A stretch of 64,000 nucleotides of DNA from Ruminococcus sp. (GCA_017519415.1 JAFWSI010000012.1:59974-123973), one strand, 5' to 3'; positions 1-8,600 are shown, numbered from the stretch's first letter. Notes: generated from the letters alone by a model not told the origin. Translations and numbers: made by a program.

Positions 1-715
1 CCTGAGCCTTCCAGCCGATATATGCTATGATAAGTCCCAGCGCTGCTGCGCCGAGAGCAATGAAATGCTTCTTGTTAACGCCGCCGCAGAGTATCATTGC
101 CACGGCTATAGTGCTTATAAGTATGATACCTGAGATATGCTTCTCGAGGGCTATCAGCAGTACGTATACACCGAGGATCCCCGCATATTTCAGTATGCCC
201 GTCTTGAAGGTGTTCATCCTGCGGCCGTCGTGCTCCATGCTGTAGGCAAAGAAGATTATGAGAGCCAGCTTCGCCACCTCGGAGGGCTGGAGATTGAAAG
301 GTCCGATGTCGATCCAGCGCCTTGCTCCCATGTTACCGCCTTCGTCGTTGCCTATGGCAAGAACAGCGATAAGGAGTACTGCTCCCGTGATGTACATAAG
401 ACCCGCTATATTGAGCTTTTTGAGCACGGGCAGCTTTAGGTTCTTGAAGTTATGATAGTCCATCTTCATAAAGAAGATCATGGCAGCGAAGCCGATAACG
501 GCATTCTTCGCCTGATTCTTGGCATAATAAAGGCCGTCCCCGCCGTGCTCGCTGTACGCCCATGCATAGCTCGCCGAGGACATCATTACGATACCCACGA
601 CCAGCAGTATCATTACATAAGCGAAGAACGAAAGGCTGAGGTCGCCCTTTCTGCCGCCCGAAAATATACCCGTCAGTGCGGGCCGCTTTTTGGTTTCAGT
701 TTTGCTTGCAGCCAT
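1..715 (-). CDS. ftsW: FtsW/SpoVE-type lipid II polymerase (SEDS family), partial
   Basis: The first 238 codons of a SEDS-family glycosyltransferase, which polymerises lipid II at the septum in partnership with a class B PBP; the 3' end lies beyond the left edge of the window. The ATG at 715 is preceded by AGGAGG at good spacing. After a basic cytoplasmic tail the protein has several hydrophobic helices and the block GARRWIDIGPFNLQPSE, diagnostic of FtsW/RodA/SpoVE. It follows mraY by 34 bp and is last in the visible mraZ-rsmH-ftsL-pbp-murE-mraY-ftsW series, which argues for FtsW/SpoVE rather than RodA. The murD usually found between mraY and ftsW is absent here and lies near 36 kb. Confidence 0.9.
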   Translation of the reverse strand, partial: MAASKTETKKRPALTGIFSGGRKGDLSLSFFAYVMILLVVGIVMMSSASYAWAYSEHGGDGLYYAKNQAKNAVIGFAAMIFFMKMDYHNFKNLKLPVLKKLNIAGLMYITGAVLLIAVLAIGNDEGGNMGARRWIDIGPFNLQPSEVAKLALIIFFAYSMEHDGRRMNTFKTGILKYAGILGVYVLLIALEKHISGIILISTIAVAMILCGGVNKKHFIALGAAALGLIIAYIGWKAQ

Positions 716-749
716 TTTTCCTCCTTATGGTCTGACCTGTTTCGTTATA

Positions 750-1787
750 TCAGAATGCCAGCAGTGTAATTATTCCCAGAATTCCGAAAATAATGCCGCA
801 GAGCGAAAAAGTTATCACTATCTTATACTCGCTGAAGCCGCTCATCTCAAAGTGATGATGGATAGGAGTCATTTTGAAGATACGTCTGCCCTCTCCGTAC
901 TTTTTCCTGGTATACTTGAAGTAGAGCACCTGCATCATAACGGAAAGCGCTTCTATGATGTATACTATGGCAACGAGAAGTATCAGCAGGTGCTTGTGGA
1001 GCACAAGTCCCACGCCCGTTACCGCTGCGCCGAGGAACATTGAACCCGTATCACCCATGAAGCACTTTGCGGGGTTAAGGTTCCAGAGAAGGAAGCCGAG
1101 ACATCCGCCTGCCAGCGCCATGGTGAAGCAGGTCATCTCATTCTTTTTCAGTATAGCACAGCATACCGTGAATATCAGCATGGCAACGAAGGTCACCGAG
1201 CCGCAGAGGCCGTCTACTCCGTCCGTAAGATTCACGGCGTTGGTGAGATAGATTATCAGGCCTATCATCAGTATATAGTAGAATATTCCCAGTGAAGGAC
1301 TTCTCCAGAAGCCCAGGTCTATCCTTGTGGAATTATCCCCGAAGCAGCGCACCGCAATGAGGAAGCCCACGGAGAAAACGAGCTGCATGGCGATTTTCTG
1401 CCACGGCGTCAGCCCGTCATTGTTCTTTCTTGCCACCTTGGTATAATCGTCGATAAATCCTATAAGCCCGAAGGAAGCCGAGTAAACTATACAGCTCAGG
1501 ACAAGATAGAACGCCTTGAAGCTCTCCTTGTCCGTGGTATCGATGCCCGTTTTCCACCTGTACAGCCAGTAGCCCGCTATCGCCGCTATAACCGTCGATA
1601 TTATGAACATGAAACCGCCCATTGTGGGAGTCCCCTGCTTTTTCGCGTGCCACTTCGGTCCGTCCTCAGTCTTTATCGGCTGACCGAACTTTATCCTGTG
1701 CAGGAAGGGTACAAGGAATATACCCGAAACTCCCGCTATCACAAACGATAAAAGCGCTGTTATAAGATTTATTACCCAGAAAGACAT
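750..1787 (-). CDS. mraY: Phospho-N-acetylmuramoyl-pentapeptide transferase MraY
   Basis: Transfers phospho-MurNAc-pentapeptide from UDP to undecaprenyl phosphate on the inner membrane face, giving lipid I. The 345-residue polytopic protein has the expected family signatures: an early TEDGPKWHAKKQGTPTMGG block, GLIGFIDDYTK with the Asp pair, NAVNLTDGVDGL, MGDTGSMFLG and the C-terminal PIHHHFE histidine motif. Length matches the family (about 320-360). It starts 26 bp after the murE stop and precedes ftsW by 34 bp, so the three are probably co-transcribed. Nothing looks damaged. Confidence 0.96.
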   Translation of the reverse strand: MSFWVINLITALLSFVIAGVSGIFLVPFLHRIKFGQPIKTEDGPKWHAKKQGTPTMGGFMFIISTVIAAIAGYWLYRWKTGIDTTDKESFKAFYLVLSCIVYSASFGLIGFIDDYTKVARKNNDGLTPWQKIAMQLVFSVGFLIAVRCFGDNSTRIDLGFWRSPSLGIFYYILMIGLIIYLTNAVNLTDGVDGLCGSVTFVAMLIFTVCCAILKKNEMTCFTMALAGGCLGFLLWNLNPAKCFMGDTGSMFLGAAVTGVGLVLHKHLLILLVAIVYIIEALSVMMQVLYFKYTRKKYGEGRRIFKMTPIHHHFEMSGFSEYKIVITFSLCGIIFGILGIITLLAF

Positions 1788-1813
1788 TTTATACCGACAA
1801 CTCCTGTTTAACT

Positions 1814-3253
1814 TTATTTATCGAGAAGCTTAAGGCCCTCTGCAACTATTTCTCTCTCGTCGAAATGGATATGCTCCATGCCCGCAAGTATCTGATAGTC
1901 CTCATGGCCTTTGCCCGCAAGAACTATTATATCACCTTTTTCAGCAATTTTCAAGGCATGAAATATAGCTTCTTTCCTGTCCACCACAACATCGTAGTCA
2001 GCAGACCCGCCTTCAAGTCCCGCAAGTATGTCGTCAATTATAGCCTCGGGAGCTTCATTTCTCGGATTATCCGAGGTAACTATGAGCTTATCCGCATATT
2101 TTGCAGCAGCCTGCGCCATTTTCGGACGCTTTGCCGCATCGCGGTTGCCGCCGCAGCCGAAGAGGCATATAAGGCGGTTTTCGGTGTATTCCCTGACGCT
2201 TTTCAGGATATTCTCAACTGCGTCTGGAGTATGGGCATAGTCGCATATAACGGTGAAGTCGCGTCCCGTGGGAATAACCTCGCAGCGTCCCTTGACGCCC
2301 TCGTACTCCTCAACGGCGGGGATTATGCTGTCGATAGCGAGCCCAGCCTCAAGACAGGCGGCAATGGCCGCCGTGATGTTTGAAACATTGAAGAATCCCG
2401 GAATCTTTGTTTTTATCAGGTGTGATTTGTCGCCGTTGCAGAACCAGAAGCTGGAGCCCGTGGACTTTATCTTTATGCCGTCCGCATAGAAGTCCGCATT
2501 CTCCTTCACGCTGAAGCTCTGCTTTTTGCAGCCTATCTCTCCGAAAAGCCGTCTGCCGTAATCGTCGTCAACGTTGATTATGGCGCTGTCGCATATATCA
2601 AAGAGCATTTTCTTGGCCTGGTAGTATTCCTCCATGTCCTTATGATAGTCAAGGTGATCCTGAGTCAGATTGGTGAATACCGCGGCGTCAAACCATGAGG
2701 CTCCTATCCTGTACTGGCAGAGGCCGAAGGAGGATACCTCCATTACCACATATTCGCAGCCTGCGTCCACCATTTTTGCCAGCAGCTCCATGAAATCATA
2801 GGCCATTGGCGTTGTATTGTCGGTATGAAGTATCTCGTCCCCTATCTCATTCTGGATAGTGCCCACAAGGCCTGTTTTATGGCCGTTCTTCATGAGGATA
2901 TGCTTGATAACGTTGGTTATGGTGGTCTTGCCGTTGGTACCCGTAACGCCTATGAGCTTCATTCTGCGCTCGGGGTGACCGAACCATGCGGAACATATCT
3001 GTCCGTAGAGCTTACGGGAATTCTTCGTAAGTATCTGTCTGTCGCCCAGTCCGAGATCGCGCTCGCAGACTACAGCCGCGGCGCCCTTTTCCAGCATCTC
3101 CGCAGCAGCGGTGTGGCCGTCGAAGCTTCCGCCCTTTACACAGACAAAGAGGCTCCCCTCCGTAACTTTACGCGTATCATCGGTAACGGAGCTTATCTCT
3201 GCGTCACCGATAGCCGTAACGGCATTGTTTTCAATAAGATCTCTTAGTTTCAT
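1814..3253 (-). CDS. murE: UDP-MurNAc-L-Ala-D-Glu:meso-diaminopimelate ligase MurE
   Basis: ATP-dependent ligase adding the third stem-peptide residue. The 479-residue protein has the three Mur-ligase domains: the N-terminal UDP-binding region (SSVTDDTRKV block), the central P-loop TGTNGKTT near residues 105-111, and a C-terminal domain with DNPR near residue 400. DNPR is the established signature for meso-diaminopimelate selection; L-Lys enzymes differ at this site, so diaminopimelate-type peptidoglycan is inferred. It lies 51 bp after the PASTA PBP in the dcw cluster, as in Bacillus and clostridia. Confidence 0.95.
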   Translation of the reverse strand: MKLRDLIENNAVTAIGDAEISSVTDDTRKVTEGSLFVCVKGGSFDGHTAAAEMLEKGAAAVVCERDLGLGDRQILTKNSRKLYGQICSAWFGHPERRMKLIGVTGTNGKTTITNVIKHILMKNGHKTGLVGTIQNEIGDEILHTDNTTPMAYDFMELLAKMVDAGCEYVVMEVSSFGLCQYRIGASWFDAAVFTNLTQDHLDYHKDMEEYYQAKKMLFDICDSAIINVDDDYGRRLFGEIGCKKQSFSVKENADFYADGIKIKSTGSSFWFCNGDKSHLIKTKIPGFFNVSNITAAIAACLEAGLAIDSIIPAVEEYEGVKGRCEVIPTGRDFTVICDYAHTPDAVENILKSVREYTENRLICLFGCGGNRDAAKRPKMAQAAAKYADKLIVTSDNPRNEAPEAIIDDILAGLEGGSADYDVVVDRKEAIFHALKIAEKGDIIVLAGKGHEDYQILAGMEHIHFDEREIVAEGLKLLDK

Positions 3254-3304
3254 TCTGGTCTGCCTCCTGTCTTTCTTTTGTTCCGTTTTATTTATTTCTT
3301 TATA

Positions 3305-5728
3305 TCAGTCCGTGAACTGTGCTGCCTCGAATTCAAGCTCTATGGTAGTACCCTTTGGCACCATGGAGCCGCCCTCGATGGACTGCTTCTTCACGCAGGC
3401 GCCCTCCTGAGTCGTAAGTGCGCCCTTTGCAGTATAGTTCAGATAGCACGCGTTTATGCTCTGATTTGCGACCTCGTGGCTGCACCCTATAAGGAACGGC
3501 ACCATGACCATTTCCGAGGTATTTCCCCTTTCGGTATAGAGGTATACGCTTCCGTCCTTGGATATGGACTTTCCTGTCTGGGGAGACTGCTCAACAACCT
3601 CTATTCCGTTGCCGATAACTATGATATTATCGTGGAGCACGCCTGCGCTCTCAATGGTTTTCACTGCGTCGTCTATGGTGGCGCCCTTTACGAGAGGCAC
3701 CTTTATATCAAGGTTCTTGAGCTCCTGCTCATTGTATTCGGGGCTCTTTCCCAGATACGGGAGCACCTCTGTGAGTATCTCCTCGGCCACGGGAACAGCT
3801 ACCTTGCTTCCGTAATACGCGTCGTTGGATTTGTTCGGCATATCAGCGAGCACAAGGAGTATGAGGTCGGGATCCTCTGCGGGAGTGAAGCATATGTACG
3901 AAGCTCCGTACTCCTGATCGTAGGCGTTCTCTATCTTATCCGCGCCCAGTACCTGCTTGATAACGCTGAGTCGCTGGGAGGTACCGGACTTTCCGCCTAT
4001 GGCAAAGCCCTTGATATTAACGTTGCCCGCAGGGTTATCCACTACAACGTTTTTAAGAGCCTCGCGCATTTTTGCGGAGGTATCCTCCGAGATTATCTGA
4101 CGTCTGACGGTACGCTCATTCCTGAGAACTATATTTCCGTCGCTGTCAACTATCTTATCCACCACATACGGCTTCAGCAGGTAGCCGCCGTTCACAACGG
4201 CGCTGCACGCGGTTATAAGCTCCATCGGAGTAACGGTCTCGCACTGTCCGAAGGAGCCCTCTGCAAGGTCGATATGAGTCATGCCCTGTCTTTCGGGAGT
4301 TCCCTCAACAGGAGGCACATCTCCCACGCTCTCTGCGGGGAGGTCTATGCCCGTTCTTTCCTCGAGGCCGAAGGCGTCAAAGTAATAATGGAACTTTTCA
4401 ATTCCAAGAGCCTTTCCTATAGCCATAAAGCAGGGGTTGCAAGAATCTGTCAGCGCCTTCTGGAAGGACTCCACGCCGTGTCCGGGCTCGGTCTTGTGGC
4501 AGTTGATCCTTATGGTATTCTGTCCGTCGGGAAGTATCTCGTAGCCGTTGCAGCAGTATGAGAACTTATCGGCGTCTATGGCCTTTTCCTCCAGTGCGGA
4601 GGCGGCTGTGATTATCTTGAATACCGAACCGGGCTCGTAACGCTCGGATATGCACTTGTTCTTCCACTGGCGCTCGCGAGCCTCGGGAGTGTACTCCTTA
4701 ATATCCGCCTTTGTTGGATTGTCTATCTTCTTCTCCCTGAAGATCATATTGAATATGCTCTCGTCGGGAAGCGCAAAGGGATCGTTAAGGTCGAATCCCG
4801 GATATGTAGCCATGCCGTAAACAGCACCCGTCTTTGGATTCATGAGGATCGCGCAGGATCTGTTCTTTACTCCGTTGTTCTCCACCATCTCCTTGAGATG
4901 CTTCTCAAGAGTATACTGTATCTGTCTGTCGATAGTCAGGTATATATCCGAGCCGTCCTTTGGCTCATAGGTCTTTGAATACCTGTATGGCAGAGCGTTT
5001 CCGTTGGAGTCCTTGGCGGAAATTGTCCTTCCGTCCACTCCAGACAGGTACTCATCATAATAGGCCTCTACACCGTAGGCGATATTTCCCGTAGTGAAGC
5101 CGATAACAGAAGCTGCAAGCTCATTCTGGGGATAATAGCGCTTTGTGTCCTCCTCGCTTATAACAGAGACTATGCCCTTGCTGCTGAAATACTGTAGAAT
5201 ATCGTCCGCAATGGGAGTTTCCACCTGATCCTGGAGCTTTTCGTATCTCGAGTCCTTATCCATTGCCTTTTTGACAGTGTCCACGGTTATGCCCAGCCTT
5301 CGTGAAAGAAGGTCTGCGCACTCCTCCCTGAAGGCGTCCGCCGACTCGGGAAGAGCGTTGAGCTCCTTGCCGTTCTCGTCATAGGCAGGCACATAGGTAC
5401 CGTTGGTCTTATCAAGATTTCTCTTGTCTATCCGCTTCTGGAGTTCTTCAAGCTCCTCCTTGAAGTTCTTGGGATCTATCGCTATCTTGTATACCGTCGC
5501 ACTCTTTGCAAGGGTAGAGCCTGTCGCGTCATATATTGATCCTCTGTGAGCAGATATGCTTATGGAGCCGAAATGCTGGTCATTAGCCATATCCTGATAC
5601 TTTTTATTATCAAGCACGGAAATGCGGAAGAAATTAGCAACAACGGCTATGAACAGCAGACTGAACACAGACGTCATCACAATTTTTGTCCTGAACCGCA
5701 TAGGCTTTGTGGGATTGGTATTCTGCAC
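3305..5728 (-). CDS. Class B penicillin-binding protein with C-terminal PASTA domains (PBP2x/SpoVD-like transpeptidase)
   Basis: Membrane-anchored transpeptidase that crosslinks septal peptidoglycan with FtsW. The frame stays open upstream to 5956, but the upstream part is low-complexity and runs through a GC-rich palindrome, so I place the start at GTG 5728 with an AGGGAAG-type ribosome site (ATG 5701 is the alternative). From that start: one transmembrane helix near residues 15-35, a dimerisation region, the SxxK motif in GSVFK (Ser about 366), SxN in TDSCN, KSGTS in place of KTG (about 580), then two PASTA domains (about 675-807). The dcw position fits PBP2x/SpoVD; the name SpoVD would imply sporulation, which the sequence does not show. 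Confidence 0.9.
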   Translation of the reverse strand: MQNTNPTKPMRFRTKIVMTSVFSLLFIAVVANFFRISVLDNKKYQDMANDQHFGSISISAHRGSIYDATGSTLAKSATVYKIAIDPKNFKEELEELQKRIDKRNLDKTNGTYVPAYDENGKELNALPESADAFREECADLLSRRLGITVDTVKKAMDKDSRYEKLQDQVETPIADDILQYFSSKGIVSVISEEDTKRYYPQNELAASVIGFTTGNIAYGVEAYYDEYLSGVDGRTISAKDSNGNALPYRYSKTYEPKDGSDIYLTIDRQIQYTLEKHLKEMVENNGVKNRSCAILMNPKTGAVYGMATYPGFDLNDPFALPDESIFNMIFREKKIDNPTKADIKEYTPEARERQWKNKCISERYEPGSVFKIITAASALEEKAIDADKFSYCCNGYEILPDGQNTIRINCHKTEPGHGVESFQKALTDSCNPCFMAIGKALGIEKFHYYFDAFGLEERTGIDLPAESVGDVPPVEGTPERQGMTHIDLAEGSFGQCETVTPMELITACSAVVNGGYLLKPYVVDKIVDSDGNIVLRNERTVRRQIISEDTSAKMREALKNVVVDNPAGNVNIKGFAIGGKSGTSQRLSVIKQVLGADKIENAYDQEYGASYICFTPAEDPDLILLVLADMPNKSNDAYYGSKVAVPVAEEILTEVLPYLGKSPEYNEQELKNLDIKVPLVKGATIDDAVKTIESAGVLHDNIIVIGNGIEVVEQSPQTGKSISKDGSVYLYTERGNTSEMVMVPFLIGCSHEVANQSINACYLNYTAKGALTTQEGACVKKQSIEGGSMVPKGTTIELEFEAAQFTD

Positions 5729-5801
5729 TTTGGCACGCTTCCCTTCCGTGGTAGTTTCTGTAAATAATGTATACGCAGCAGCCGCCTTCAGGCGGTTATT
5801 G

Positions 5802-5820
5802 CCCCGGGCTCTGCCCGGGG
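5802..5820. repeat. GC-rich perfect palindrome upstream of the PASTA PBP
   Basis: CCCCGGGC-TCT-GCCCGGGG forms a perfect 8-bp stem with a 3-nt loop. It lies in the 496-bp gap (5729-6249 region) between the PBP start and the FtsL-like gene. A second copy of the core CCCGGGCTC occurs at 6079. No U-run follows on the minus strand, so it is not a classical terminator; it may be a small dispersed repeat or an mRNA-processing or attenuation element. Confidence 0.6.
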
Positions 5821-6078
5821 TGCGCAGATATATGTCACGCTCATTCCGCCCTTCCGAGCAGAACAAACCGCAGAAAAAAGCTTTTATTGCGATTTGACGG
5901 CTTAAAACCGGCTTAAAGCATATTGCAAAGTCAATTTCAAGCTGTTGAACAGACACTAAATAAATAAGGCAGGGTTTTCATGTGCCCCGCCTCTGAACAT
6001 CTTATTTATCTTTTCCGGATGTCCTTTTCTTTTGATACGACGAAGGATTTCTCGCTATTCAAGCGTGGGACTGCCGTC

Positions 6079-6110
6079 CCCGGGCTCCCAATTTCCGCCC
6101 AGAGCCCGGG
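6079..6110. repeat. Second CCCGGGCTC/GAGCCCGGG inverted repeat in the same gap
   Basis: CCCGGGCTC (6079-6087) pairs perfectly with GAGCCCGGG (6102-6110) across a 14-nt loop. It shares its core with the palindrome at 5802. A 91-codon minus-strand frame spans this element (6006-6281), but its peptide is mostly translated palindrome (near-repeat VPGLW / SPGTAVP) and it has no convincing start. I see no gene in the gap. Confidence 0.6.
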
Positions 6111-6249
6111 AACTGCAATTCCGTTATTCCGATCACCCGCTGTATCTCCGTTTTGTTCTACATATAACTTCGGCTTTTTATATATTTTTATGGTCGCCGA
6201 TAGTATTCTTTGATTTACAGGCAGTCCTTTCTTTATATTTATATTGGTA

Positions 6250-6753
6250 CTACCCTCTGAAATATTCCACGCATTTGTCAAAAAGGGATTTTATTTTAGC
6301 GATTACGCCCTTTTTCTTCTCGGGAATATTTACCACGTCGTCCGTCTGTATCTTGATGTACTTTATCTGCGAGGAAACTATCTTCTGCATTCCAAGCTTG
6401 TTCTCCGCATATTCTTCTATATTCTTTGCGGACATCTTACTGTCAAGTTCAGACTGGAGCCTTACGTTTTCGGCTGCGGCGCTTTCAAGCTTTTCGTTCA
6501 TTGCCGACACCTTGTTGTACATGGTGTTGCGCTTGTCCAATGAATAGATCACCGAGCCCAGAAGTGCGGCTGCCAGGAGGGATACGAAAATAATCATCAG
6601 CACCGAACCGCTGCGGGCTTCGTTGCGTCTCATACGTATCTCAGGCTTCTGCTCAGTATCCTTCTGCTCAGCTTCATCCATTCCGGTCATCTCGTCCGAA
6701 TCGGCATCGTCGTAGCTTTCGTCGTTATAATAGCGTACAGTGTTTTCAGCCAT
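6250..6753 (-). CDS. FtsL/DivIC-like septum protein
   Basis: Small bitopic protein expected to act as the FtsL-type member of the FtsL-DivIC-FtsQ complex that activates FtsW-PBP at the septum. The N-terminal tail (about 50 residues) is acidic and cytoplasmic; one transmembrane helix (about 52-74, VLMIIFVSLLAAALLG) is followed by a heptad-like coiled coil (MNEKLESAAAENVRLQSELD) and the Leu/Gly-rich end typical of DivIC/FtsL (AENKLGMQK). The ATG at 6753 overlaps the end of rsmH by 8 bp and has AAGGAG upstream; an upstream GTG (6765) overlaps that ribosome site and is unlikely. Family sequences diverge strongly, so the call rests mainly on topology and position. Confidence 0.8.
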   Translation of the reverse strand: MAENTVRYYNDESYDDADSDEMTGMDEAEQKDTEQKPEIRMRRNEARSGSVLMIIFVSLLAAALLGSVIYSLDKRNTMYNKVSAMNEKLESAAAENVRLQSELDSKMSAKNIEEYAENKLGMQKIVSSQIKYIKIQTDDVVNIPEKKKGVIAKIKSLFDKCVEYFRG

Positions 6754-7687
6754 CGCTTTCCGCACTCCTTTCTATTATTCTGAGCTTAGCACTCCTGCTT
6801 CTGTTGTTTCTTTCGAGTTCTTGTTCTTTAGCCTCTATAGGCTTTCTGTTTATAAGCTTTCCCTGCGGTTTGCGTCCGCAGACGCACTGGGGAAAATCAG
6901 GTGGACATATACAGCCTCTGCACCATTCCGCAAATTTCTGCTTGACGATCCTGTCCTCAAGCGAATGGAAGGTGATGACCGCAAGGCGTCCGCCCGCCTT
7001 CAGACTGTGGAAGGCGTCCTCCAGCCCCTTTGAAAGGTGCTCAAATTCTCCGTTGACTGCGATCCTTATTGCCTGAAAGGTCTTTTTACATGGGTTCTTT
7101 TCACGTCTCGCCTTCTGTGGAACGCTTTCTCTTATTATATCGGCAAGCTGCAGCGTAGTCTCTATGGGAGTGATTTCACGGGCTCTGACAATATTTGAAG
7201 CTATCCTTCTGGAGAATTTCTCCTCTCCGTACTCAAATATTATCCTTACAAGCTCCGCCTCCGAATAGGTATTGACAACATCTGCCGCACTCATGCCCTC
7301 CTTGCTCATACGCATATCCAGCGGAGCGTCAGAGTGATACGAGAAGCCTCTGCTTCCCTCGTCAAGCTGGAACGACGATACGCCGAGATCCATAAGGATT
7401 CCGTCGGCATAATCTATATCAAGTTCATCGAGGACCGCTCTTATCTCGGAATAGTTCCTGTGAACCACCTGAGCATTTTTGTAGACCGAGAGCCTTTCTG
7501 TTGCCACAGCAACAGCATCGGGGTCCCTGTCAAGAGCGATAAGTCTGCCCTTTTCACTGAGCCGGGCAGCTATTGCAGAGGAGTGGCCTGCACCTCCTGC
7601 GGTACCGTCAACATAGACACCGTCGGGACGTATGCAAAGTCCTTCGATGCATTCCTCAAGCATTACGGGTATATGGCTGAATTCCAT
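6746..7687 (-). CDS. rsmH: 16S rRNA (cytosine1402-N4)-methyltransferase RsmH (MraW)
   Basis: SAM-dependent methyltransferase of 16S rRNA C1402. The 313-residue protein begins HIPVMLEECIEGL and has the SAM motif YVDGTAGGAGHS, followed by ILMDLGVSSFQLD, the GFSYHSDAPLDMRM block and ITFHSLEDRIVKQKF, all characteristic of RsmH. Length is normal. It is second in the dcw operon, 57 bp after mraZ, and overlaps the FtsL-like gene by 8 bp, suggesting translational coupling. Confidence 0.97.
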   Translation of the reverse strand: MEFSHIPVMLEECIEGLCIRPDGVYVDGTAGGAGHSSAIAARLSEKGRLIALDRDPDAVAVATERLSVYKNAQVVHRNYSEIRAVLDELDIDYADGILMDLGVSSFQLDEGSRGFSYHSDAPLDMRMSKEGMSAADVVNTYSEAELVRIIFEYGEEKFSRRIASNIVRAREITPIETTLQLADIIRESVPQKARREKNPCKKTFQAIRIAVNGEFEHLSKGLEDAFHSLKAGGRLAVITFHSLEDRIVKQKFAEWCRGCICPPDFPQCVCGRKPQGKLINRKPIEAKEQELERNNRSRSAKLRIIERSAESDG

Positions 7688-7744
7688 TGAAACATACTCT
7701 CCTTATCACCGGCCCGAGCCGGGAACAAAGACAAAAACGTCCGA

Positions 7745-8176
7745 TCAGAGAACAAGGTCGGCAAGAGCGTCGTTGATCTCCTCCTGAGAGATATTGCTGT
7801 TGAATTCTTCCCATCTGGACTTGTTCCATATCTCAGCCCTTCTGTTCGCACCGATAACGACTACCTCGTCTGTTATCCCTGCGTGATCCCTGAGCTGCTG
7901 CGTGATGAAGATACGTCCCTGCTTGTCGGGGACCTGCTTATCCGCGCCTGCAAGAAGCTTACGTCTTATGTCGCTTCCCTTCTTGCCTGTTATGGAGTTC
8001 AAAGTCTCACAGTATTCCTGAAATGCTTCCGGCGAATAAACGGCGATATAGGAATCATCATGGCCCTGACAGAGAAAGAATTCGTGTCCGAGTATCTCTC
8101 GGAGCTTTGTGGGGAAGCTCATACGGCCCTTCTGATCTATACTCGGGTAATAGGTACCGCATAACAGATCTGCCAT
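7745..8176 (-). CDS. mraZ: Transcriptional regulator MraZ
   Basis: AbrB-like fold regulator of the dcw operon. The 143-residue protein has two SpoVT/AbrB-like repeats, each with the DxKGR-type motif: SIDQKGRMSFPTKLRE near residue 15 and PDKQGRIFITQQLRDHAG near residue 90. It is the first gene of the cluster, with a clear promoter and an in-phase GGTGA box array just upstream, so autoregulation is inferred. Known MraZ proteins in E. coli and Mycoplasma bind short repeats spaced at about 10 bp next to their own promoter. Confidence 0.96.
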   Translation of the reverse strand: MADLLCGTYYPSIDQKGRMSFPTKLREILGHEFFLCQGHDDSYIAVYSPEAFQEYCETLNSITGKKGSDIRRKLLAGADKQVPDKQGRIFITQQLRDHAGITDEVVVIGANRRAEIWNKSRWEEFNSNISQEEINDALADLVL

Positions 8177-8234
8177 TGAACTTCGCCTCGCTTTCTCACA
8201 ACCTCAGGAATGATTTACCCTAATTTGGAAAATT

Positions 8235-8259
8235 TCACATCCAATCACCTTTTTTCACC
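8235..8259 (-). promoter_or_regulatory. Putative MraZ operator: three (G)GTGA boxes at exact 10-bp spacing
   Basis: On the plus strand TCAC occurs at 8235, 8245 and 8255, read on the coding strand as GGTGA, GGTGA and TGTGA boxes at exact 10-bp intervals. A weaker TTACC lies 20 bp further in phase at 8215. The array begins just downstream of the predicted transcription start (about 8261), where a bound multimer would block transcription. Spacing and position match the established MraZ box arrangement; binding itself is inferred. Confidence 0.75.
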
Positions 8260-8267
8260 CTAAATTT

Positions 8268-8296
8268 ATTTTATCATCATTTAAGAATAAATACAA
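8268..8296 (-). promoter_or_regulatory. mraZ/dcw operon promoter
   Basis: On the minus strand TTGTAT (8296-8291) and TAAAAT (8273-8268) are separated by exactly 17 bp, a good sigma-A type promoter. The predicted start site, near 8261, gives an 85-nt leader to the mraZ ATG. The adjacent GGTGA boxes overlap the initially transcribed region. Confidence 0.75.
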
Positions 8297-8424
8297 GATG
8301 GAAATTTTCACAAGAGTAAACGCCAAAATCAGCTATTTTTTGTTGATTTTGTTTAAAGTTTAACCTTTGATTGTTCAAAAGCAGAACAAACGTTTTTGTT
8401 TTAGTTAAATATTTTTCGAGTTAT

Positions 8425-8492
8425 TCACCTTTTTTCACCTTTTTGGATATTTTTAAGGTTTTTTTCACCTCTCGGCTTCACCCTTCATCACC
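8425..8492 (-). promoter_or_regulatory. Distal cluster of five GGTGA boxes
   Basis: TCACC on the plus strand (GGTGA on the coding strand) occurs at 8425, 8435, 8465, 8478 and 8488. Successive spacings are 10, 30, 13 and 10 bp, and the first three share helical phase with the operator at 8235-8258. It lies about 130-195 bp upstream of the mraZ promoter. It could be a second MraZ landing site allowing looping, or the operator of an upstream promoter I could not identify. Confidence 0.6.
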
Positions 8493-8502
8493 TCAAAGGC
8501 GA

Positions 8503-8557
8503 AATAAGTCTCCGGATATAAATAGAGTGTCTGTGCGTTTATATCCAAAGACTTATT
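8503..8557. repeat. Long imperfect inverted repeat between the SpoIID-like gene and mraZ
   Basis: AATAAGTCT (8503) and GGATATAAA (8514) pair with TTTATATCC (8538) and AGACTTATT (8549): two 9-bp perfect helices separated by a 2/2 internal loop, with a 15-nt apical loop. It follows the SpoIID-like stop codon by 43 bp, so it may be that operon's terminator, although no strong U-run follows on the minus strand. T-rich sequence follows on the plus strand. Confidence 0.6.
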
Positions 8558-8600
8558 CCTTTTGTTCCTTTTATATCTTTTTGCGGCTCAGAGCCGTTAA

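Noticed and set aside
3278-4561. 427-codon plus-strand open frame
   Set aside because: It is antisense to the PASTA PBP gene, has no ribosome site, and its peptide is the compositional shadow of a GC-rich third-position gene.
6006-6281. 91-codon minus-strand frame between the FtsL-like and PBP genes
   Set aside because: The peptide is largely translated GC-rich palindrome and overlaps the FtsL-like coding end; no family, no ribosome site.
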